Assembly (NCBI GenBank): GCA_030836365.1
Contig: JAURQB010000078.1
Span: 1 to 18,507 of the forward strand
Direction of reading: 5' to 3'
DNA from: Bdellovibrionota bacterium
GTDB taxonomy: Bacteria > Bdellovibrionota > Bacteriovoracia > Bacteriovoracales > Bacteriovoracaceae
Length of the DNA stretch: 18,507 nt
Shown: piece after piece, positions 14,413 to 18,507 of the stretch
How positions within the stretch are numbered: the first letter of the stretch is position 1
Layout of the letters: each line of letters opens with the position of its first letter
Translations under genes and position numbers: made by a program
Notes under the pieces: generated by a model
Database searches by the model: none
Told to the model about the DNA's origin: nothing
Seen by the model: the letters and a program-made list of their open reading frames with translations, nothing else

Positions 14413-15021
14413 ATGATGATTACAAAAAAACAAAAAGCCGTTTTGGATTTTATCACCCAATATACTGATGAGAATGGATATTCTCCAACCCAAAAAGAGA
14501 TTAAAGACCATTTTAATTTGAAGTCCTTTGGCTCCGTTCAAAGATACCTAAAATACTTGAAAGACGCAGGATTATTAGAAAACGAATGGAACTCCAGACG
14601 TGGTCTAAAAACAGTAACTGAAGAAAACAATTATCACGATTTTCCAAAGATTCCTGTCCTTGGGAATATAGCCGCAGGTAACCCTATTGAGGCAATAGAG
14701 TCTTGCGATGACTTTATCAACGTACCTAAAACAATGGTCAAAAATTCAGGAACCCACTTTGGTCTTCATATTAACGGTGACTCAATGATTGAGCTTGGTA
14801 TTAATGATGGTGATCTTGCAGTTATTAGATCCCAAAAAAATGCAAACAATGGTGACATTGTTGCTGCAATCATTGACGGAGAAGCAACCCTAAAAACGCT
14901 TGAAACAAAAAATAAAAAAACATTACTTTTACCAGCAAACAAAAACTATAAACCTATTGATGTTACTGGATTAAATATTCAAATTGCAGGTATTTTAACG
15001 GGAATTATGCGATCATATTAA
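14413..15021 (+). CDS. lexA: LexA SOS repressor
   Basis: The 202-residue protein has an N-terminal winged-helix DNA-binding domain (about 1-67, KKQKAVLDFITQYTDENGY and SFGSVQRYLKYLKDAGL) and a C-terminal S24 self-cleavage domain. The cleavage site is A88-G89 in NIAAGNP, the nucleophile S124 in NGDSMIE, and the general-base lysine K161 in EATLKTL, all at expected spacing. RecA-stimulated self-cleavage in the cytoplasm after DNA damage would relieve repression. Two ATGs (14413, 14416) are candidates; no Shine-Dalgarno is visible before either, and a promoter is positioned so that a leaderless transcript is possible. The gene is followed after one base by menE. A phage-type S24 repressor is unlikely because the winged-helix domain and length are those of LexA and no phage genes are near. 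Confidence 0.92.
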   Translation: MMITKKQKAVLDFITQYTDENGYSPTQKEIKDHFNLKSFGSVQRYLKYLKDAGLLENEWNSRRGLKTVTEENNYHDFPKIPVLGNIAAGNPIEAIESCDDFINVPKTMVKNSGTHFGLHINGDSMIELGINDGDLAVIRSQKNANNGDIVAAIIDGEATLKTLETKNKKTLLLPANKNYKPIDVTGLNIQIAGILTGIMRSY

Positions 15022-15022
15022 G

Positions 15023-16366
15023 ATGACCGACCTTCAAAAATTATTTATACAAAGAGAATGTTCTAGCGAGATATTTTTCAAGAAAGAACAAAAATCTTTT
15101 AGAGAAATTCTTGGCCGGGCCACTGATTGCACTCTTCATTCAAAAAAGAGCGAATGGATTGTCATGATCGATGAAAATAATCCAGCAAACTTGATGACCG
15201 GCATATTATCTTGTATCCACCACAATCAAAATTTTATCATTGCTTGCCAAGAAGATATAAGCCACGAAGAATTAGAAGCTTATCCAAAAATTTATTTATC
15301 CAACATTTCTGAACATACATTCCGAAAAAAGTCAGAAGTCCATAAAGAAAAACAGGAAAAAACGGGGTTTAAATTTAACGATGTTTTTTTTGGCTTTCTC
15401 ACAAGCGGATCAAGTGGAAAGAGTAAAATTATTATCCATCCAATCAGTAACCTTATGACTAATGCATTACATGTAAATAATTTACTTGAAGTGAAAAGAG
15501 GCACAATTTTTCAACTCGCTTTACCAACCTATCATATTGCAGGCCTTGCGATATTGTTCAGAGCATTTTTTAACGGTTCTCCGCTCAATCATCTTCATAA
15601 AAAAGACCTGGAAACAGAAAACCTAAAAGGGGTCATTTCTCTAGTTTCGGCACAGATCCCTATCTTGCTAAAAAATAAAAATATCTCCCCAAAAGAATTA
15701 ATTCTTTTTATTGGTGGTGGAAAAATAAACCTCTCACATTTATCCGCGTGCATTAATGCAAGATTTCCAACCTTCACAAGTTATGGGATGAGTGAAACCG
15801 CCTCCACCTTCTCCATCAAAAAACAGACAACAGATAAATTAAATTCCTCTATAGGTAAGCCCATCGCAAATGGTGAGTTCTCTATTATCAATCAAATTTT
15901 ATACATAAAAACACCTGTTCTTTTCGCAGGAGAATTAATAAATGGTGAAATAGTTAAAGCATCACTGTCTAATAATTTTTACCGCACCAATGACAGAGCG
16001 AAAATTGAGGGTGATGAAATCTACCTCCTGGGCAGAGAAGATGAAATTATCGTTAGTGGAGGTAAAAATATTTCTCTAAAAAGGATAAGCGAAATGATCG
16101 AAAGCCGATTTTCAGAACTAGACTACCAATTAATCACACACCCGCATCAGAAATGGGGAGAATCTTACAGTATTTTTATCATGAGTGATGGTACGATAAA
16201 TCATTTGGAAACAGCTAATGAGCTGAAAAGCAATTTGAAAAATGAATACTCCCCCTTTACTATTCATTTTCTCACAGGTGAAGAAGAATACAAAGGCATC
16301 AAGCCCTCTAAGCAAGAACTACTAGATCTACTGGCCGAGGATCTAAAAAAGGTAATTAATGGATAA
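15023..16366 (+). CDS. menE: o-Succinylbenzoate-CoA ligase
   Basis: The 447-residue adenylating enzyme activates o-succinylbenzoate with ATP and ligates it to CoA. Motifs in order are the P-loop-like LTSGSSGKSK (126-135), YGMSETAS (254-261), YRTND with D324, and GREDEIIVSGGKNIS (337-351). The C-terminal segment YKGIKPSKQEL has lysine 427 or 430 as the probable adenylation lysine. The N-terminal domain is short and divergent, making the protein slightly shorter than many acyl-CoA ligases but normal for MenE. By sequence alone another acyl-CoA synthetase is possible; the following menH gene favours MenE. It starts one base after lexA and its end overlaps menH by eight bases, so all three genes are surely co-transcribed. 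Confidence 0.87.
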   Translation: MTDLQKLFIQRECSSEIFFKKEQKSFREILGRATDCTLHSKKSEWIVMIDENNPANLMTGILSCIHHNQNFIIACQEDISHEELEAYPKIYLSNISEHTFRKKSEVHKEKQEKTGFKFNDVFFGFLTSGSSGKSKIIIHPISNLMTNALHVNNLLEVKRGTIFQLALPTYHIAGLAILFRAFFNGSPLNHLHKKDLETENLKGVISLVSAQIPILLKNKNISPKELILFIGGGKINLSHLSACINARFPTFTSYGMSETASTFSIKKQTTDKLNSSIGKPIANGEFSIINQILYIKTPVLFAGELINGEIVKASLSNNFYRTNDRAKIEGDEIYLLGREDEIIVSGGKNISLKRISEMIESRFSELDYQLITHPHQKWGESYSIFIMSDGTINHLETANELKSNLKNEYSPFTIHFLTGEEEYKGIKPSKQELLDLLAEDLKKVING

Positions 16367-17093
16367 TATTCATCACGTTTATCTTCATGGTCTTCTTGGA
16401 GACCACACAGAATTTGATCAAGTCATCGACTACCTTCAAGAAAGTAAGATCAAGCATCACCGGCTAAAAATTGAACCACCAAAACAAGAAGAAAACTTTA
16501 AGCAATTCATTCCAAGGATTTTAGCGCAAATAAAAAATCTTCAAATCAAAGGAAAAATAAATCTCATTGGTTTTTCGATGGGTGGGAGACTTGCATTCTA
16601 TTTAAAGTATTATTATCCGACTTACTTTAACCAAGTCATTATCTTAAGTGCACAAATGATTTGTCACGAAGATAAGGCTTCTAGAAAGAAAGTTGACCGC
16701 GCAAGACTAGATGATGTTAACAATGAAGCTGAATTTAAAGAGTGGGCCAAGAATTTCTTTATGATGGATATATATGGATCATTTTACCAAACATCGGCTT
16801 GTCATCAAAAAATAGATTCATTACGATATTCAGACCTCGCTCGTTATCAAATTTTTTTCAATCAATTATCCGTTACTCAGCAGCCTGAAATAGAACTAAA
16901 CTCCATAACTTGGCAAAACCAAATGATCTTTATTTCGGGAAAATTAGATGAAAAATATTCCAACCTAGCAGAGAATTATCAACAATTATTGCCGAATGCC
17001 CAGTTTCACCAGATAGACGATTGCGCCCATGCGCTTCATCTAGAGCGACCTAAACGATTAGCGGAAATCATCAAAGCAAGTATCAGTGTTTAA
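16359..17093 (+). CDS. menH: SHCHC synthase (MenH), alpha/beta hydrolase
   Basis: The 244-residue alpha/beta-hydrolase fold protein is the probable 2-succinyl-6-hydroxy-2,4-cyclohexadiene-1-carboxylate synthase, which eliminates pyruvate from the MenD product. The oxyanion-hole segment is YLHGLLGD (8-15), the nucleophile S73 is in GFSMGGRLAF, the acid D197 in ISGKLDEKY, and the histidine H224 in CAHALHLERP. The motif set LHGLLGD, GFSMGG and GKLDEKY parallels that of known MenH. The hydrolase fold alone would allow other esterases; overlap with menE by eight bases (ATG 16359 within the menE tail) supports MenH. No clear terminator follows; the next gene begins 112 bases downstream after AT-rich sequence. 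Confidence 0.87.
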   Translation: MDNIHHVYLHGLLGDHTEFDQVIDYLQESKIKHHRLKIEPPKQEENFKQFIPRILAQIKNLQIKGKINLIGFSMGGRLAFYLKYYYPTYFNQVIILSAQMICHEDKASRKKVDRARLDDVNNEAEFKEWAKNFFMMDIYGSFYQTSACHQKIDSLRYSDLARYQIFFNQLSVTQQPEIELNSITWQNQMIFISGKLDEKYSNLAENYQQLLPNAQFHQIDDCAHALHLERPKRLAEIIKASISV

Positions 17094-17205
17094 TTTCTCC
17101 TGTCAGAAGATAATAGGTTAATAAAAGTATTTTTTATTTTTATTTGTTAAAATAAAACAATCAAAATTAAAAAAGAGTTATCGATTAACATCACAAGGGA
17201 ATTTA

Positions 17206-18507
17206 ATGAAAAATATCTTCATCCTTATTATTTCCGTTTTATCATTCCCAGTCCTCGGAGATGAATTTATTGCAGTATTTAAAAAAGAAATAGAACAAGA
17301 AACTATTTCCAATCTTAAAGACATTAAGCTAATAAAAAATTTTGGGCCTTCTAAAAGATTTACTCTTTTTAAGACGAGCTTGCGAACTCATGAGATTAAA
17401 AGCCAATTAAAAAATATTAAAGAATTTCAATTCATTACTTTAAATGACAAAATTCAACTACCGCCAGAGATCATCACCTCAAGCCTGCAACGTTCAGATA
17501 GCAAATGGTGGCAAAAGAGCATTCAATTGCAACAGGCCCATGAACAAACAAGAGGAGATGGCAATATAGTCGTCGCCGTCATTGACACAGGCGTAGATTA
17601 TTTACACAGTGATTTATCAAATAATATGGCCTTTAATTCAGGAGAAATTCCATCAAATGGGATTGACGATGATCAGAATGGATTTGTCGATGATTACTAT
17701 GGTTTTAACTTTCTTGCCGGTAGAGGAAGTGCAATGGATGATAATGGACACGGAACCCATTGCGCAGGAATAGTTGCAGCTAATGGAGCACTTAAAGGAG
17801 TCGCACCAAATGTTAAAATTTTACCCTTAAAGTTTTTAAATAATTATGGACAAGGTGATATTGCAGCCGCGATTGATGCAATCACTTACGCAGTCGACAG
17901 AGGTGCCAAAATCATCACGAACTCTTACGGGAACCCAAATTCTAACGACGCGTTTTTGGAGGCCATCAGGTACGCAAAAGATAACGACGTTCTCTTTTTT
18001 GCGGCGGCCGGCAATGCAAAAAACGATAATGACTCCCGTGGCGAATACCCGGCTAATTATCACTTAAATAATGTCATTAGCGTTGGCGCTATTAATCAAG
18101 CTGACTCTAAGGCAAGCTTTAGTAACTTTGGCCAATTGAGTGTGGACCTATTTGCTCCGGGAGAAAATATTTATTCCCTAGAAGTAAACAACCAGTATCG
18201 AGTCCGCTCTGGCACTTCGATGGCCACGCCGATGGCCGCGGCCGTTGCCGCATTAATTTGGTCCGAACACCCTCAATTAAGTGCACAAGAGGTCATGGAG
18301 GCCCTCAAAAGTTCGACGAGAAAAACCCAAAATCTTTACCCCCTTTCGCAAACACCAGGCACCATCGACGCTCTACATGCAATCAACCTTAATCAATCTC
18401 CACCAGAGTATCCTTTCCCCAGGGCCGGGATTACAACCAAAGATTATGAACTTCAATCAGATTCCCCCTACGAAAACAATACGACGAAACCCTATAATGT
18501 CTCCGCA
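17206..18507 (+). CDS. Secreted subtilisin-like serine protease (S8 family), N-terminal part
   Basis: The frame opens at ATG 17206, six bases after an AAGGGA ribosome site, and stays open to the window end (434 codons). MKNIFILIISVLSFPVLG is a signal peptide. Residues about 20-86 (EFIAVFKKEIEQETISNL onward) look like an inhibitor-I9-type propeptide. The S8 catalytic domain follows with intact D127 (AVIDTGVD), H182 (NGHGTHCAGI), N270 of the oxyanion hole (FFAAAGN) and S338 (SGTSMATPMA). A calcium-binding-like loop, GIDDDQNGFVDDYYGFNF, lies between the Asp and His motifs. After about residue 395 the domain ends and a Pro/Asn-rich stretch begins, so more domains probably lie beyond the edge. The enzyme should be exported and may degrade protein in the envelope, the surroundings or, if this is a predator, prey. 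AT-rich sequence separates it from menH. Confidence 0.93.
   Translation, partial: MKNIFILIISVLSFPVLGDEFIAVFKKEIEQETISNLKDIKLIKNFGPSKRFTLFKTSLRTHEIKSQLKNIKEFQFITLNDKIQLPPEIITSSLQRSDSKWWQKSIQLQQAHEQTRGDGNIVVAVIDTGVDYLHSDLSNNMAFNSGEIPSNGIDDDQNGFVDDYYGFNFLAGRGSAMDDNGHGTHCAGIVAANGALKGVAPNVKILPLKFLNNYGQGDIAAAIDAITYAVDRGAKIITNSYGNPNSNDAFLEAIRYAKDNDVLFFAAAGNAKNDNDSRGEYPANYHLNNVISVGAINQADSKASFSNFGQLSVDLFAPGENIYSLEVNNQYRVRSGTSMATPMAAAVAALIWSEHPQLSAQEVMEALKSSTRKTQNLYPLSQTPGTIDALHAINLNQSPPEYPFPRAGITTKDYELQSDSPYENNTTKPYNVSA

Noticed and set aside
14409..14414. Perfect TATAAT in front of lexA
   Set aside because: It is 22 bases from TTGACT and overlaps the first ATG; using it as -10 would start the transcript beyond both start codons that LexA alignment requires. 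It remains possible only for a different promoter arrangement.
17138..17157. TTTTATTT / AAATAAAA inverted repeat after menH
   Set aside because: It is composed only of A-T pairs in a very AT-rich stretch and has no T run placed as in a terminator; chance is a sufficient explanation.
17836..18067. Two overlapping frames of 73-75 aa on opposite strands
   Set aside because: Both lie within the catalytic domain of the subtilisin-like protease, which is encoded in a third frame with intact motifs.
1..18507. CRISPR arrays, tRNA, rRNA, insertion sequences, phage genes, defence systems
   Set aside because: I saw no regularly spaced repeats, cloverleaf-like RNA, transposase or integrase motifs, terminal inverted repeats or defence-type domains on either strand by eye; a tRNA or covariance search was not possible here.

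Overview
The window is a stretch of AT-rich chromosome. It has short intergenic gaps, tightly packed operons and no mobile element, tRNA, rRNA or CRISPR that I could see. Gene content and protein style (class I lysyl-tRNA synthetase, a complete-looking menaquinone route, LexA, many lysine/asparagine-rich proteins, secreted proteins of unknown family) suggest a Gram-negative bacterium. A Bacteriovorax/Halobacteriovorax-like member of the Bdellovibrionota is my best guess. That placement is inference from general style, not from a marker gene.

Layout. 1-412 (minus): N-terminal part of an AGCS-family sodium:amino-acid symporter. 498-704 (plus): small unknown gene whose stop codon lies in a hairpin. 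733-2966 (minus): four-gene operon of a small membrane protein, PhoB-type regulator, a PhoR-type histidine kinase without membrane segments, and a small unknown protein, joined by one-base stop/start overlaps. 3082-6084 (plus): class I LysRS and an Xaa-Pro aminopeptidase. 6088-7068 (minus): trans-polyprenyl diphosphate synthase, probably for the quinone tail, divergent from the menaquinone operon. 7205-12705 (plus): ubiE/menG, menF, menD, menA, menC. 12803-13489 (plus): lipoprotein with a beta-rich body. 13541-14227 (minus): secreted protein of unknown family. 14413-17093 (plus): lexA, menE, menH. 17206-end (plus): N-terminal 434 codons of a secreted subtilisin-like protease, cut by the window edge.

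How the genes work together. The prenyl synthase makes the side chain. MenF, MenD, MenH, MenC and MenE convert chorismate to o-succinylbenzoyl-CoA. MenA attaches the prenyl chain to dihydroxynaphthoate and UbiE/MenG methylates the product. MenB, and the DHNA-CoA thioesterase step, are not in the window. The pathway is split into two blocks by the lipoprotein and secreted-protein genes, and the second block is headed by the SOS repressor LexA, one base from menE.

I did not find a clearly novel system. The most interesting points are the lexA-menE-menH operon with an 11-bp-phased TTACGC direct repeat in its probable promoter and a possibly leaderless start, the cluster of palindromes in front of the secreted-protein gene, the soluble PhoR encoded with a small membrane protein, and inverted repeats that overlap the start codons of two genes.
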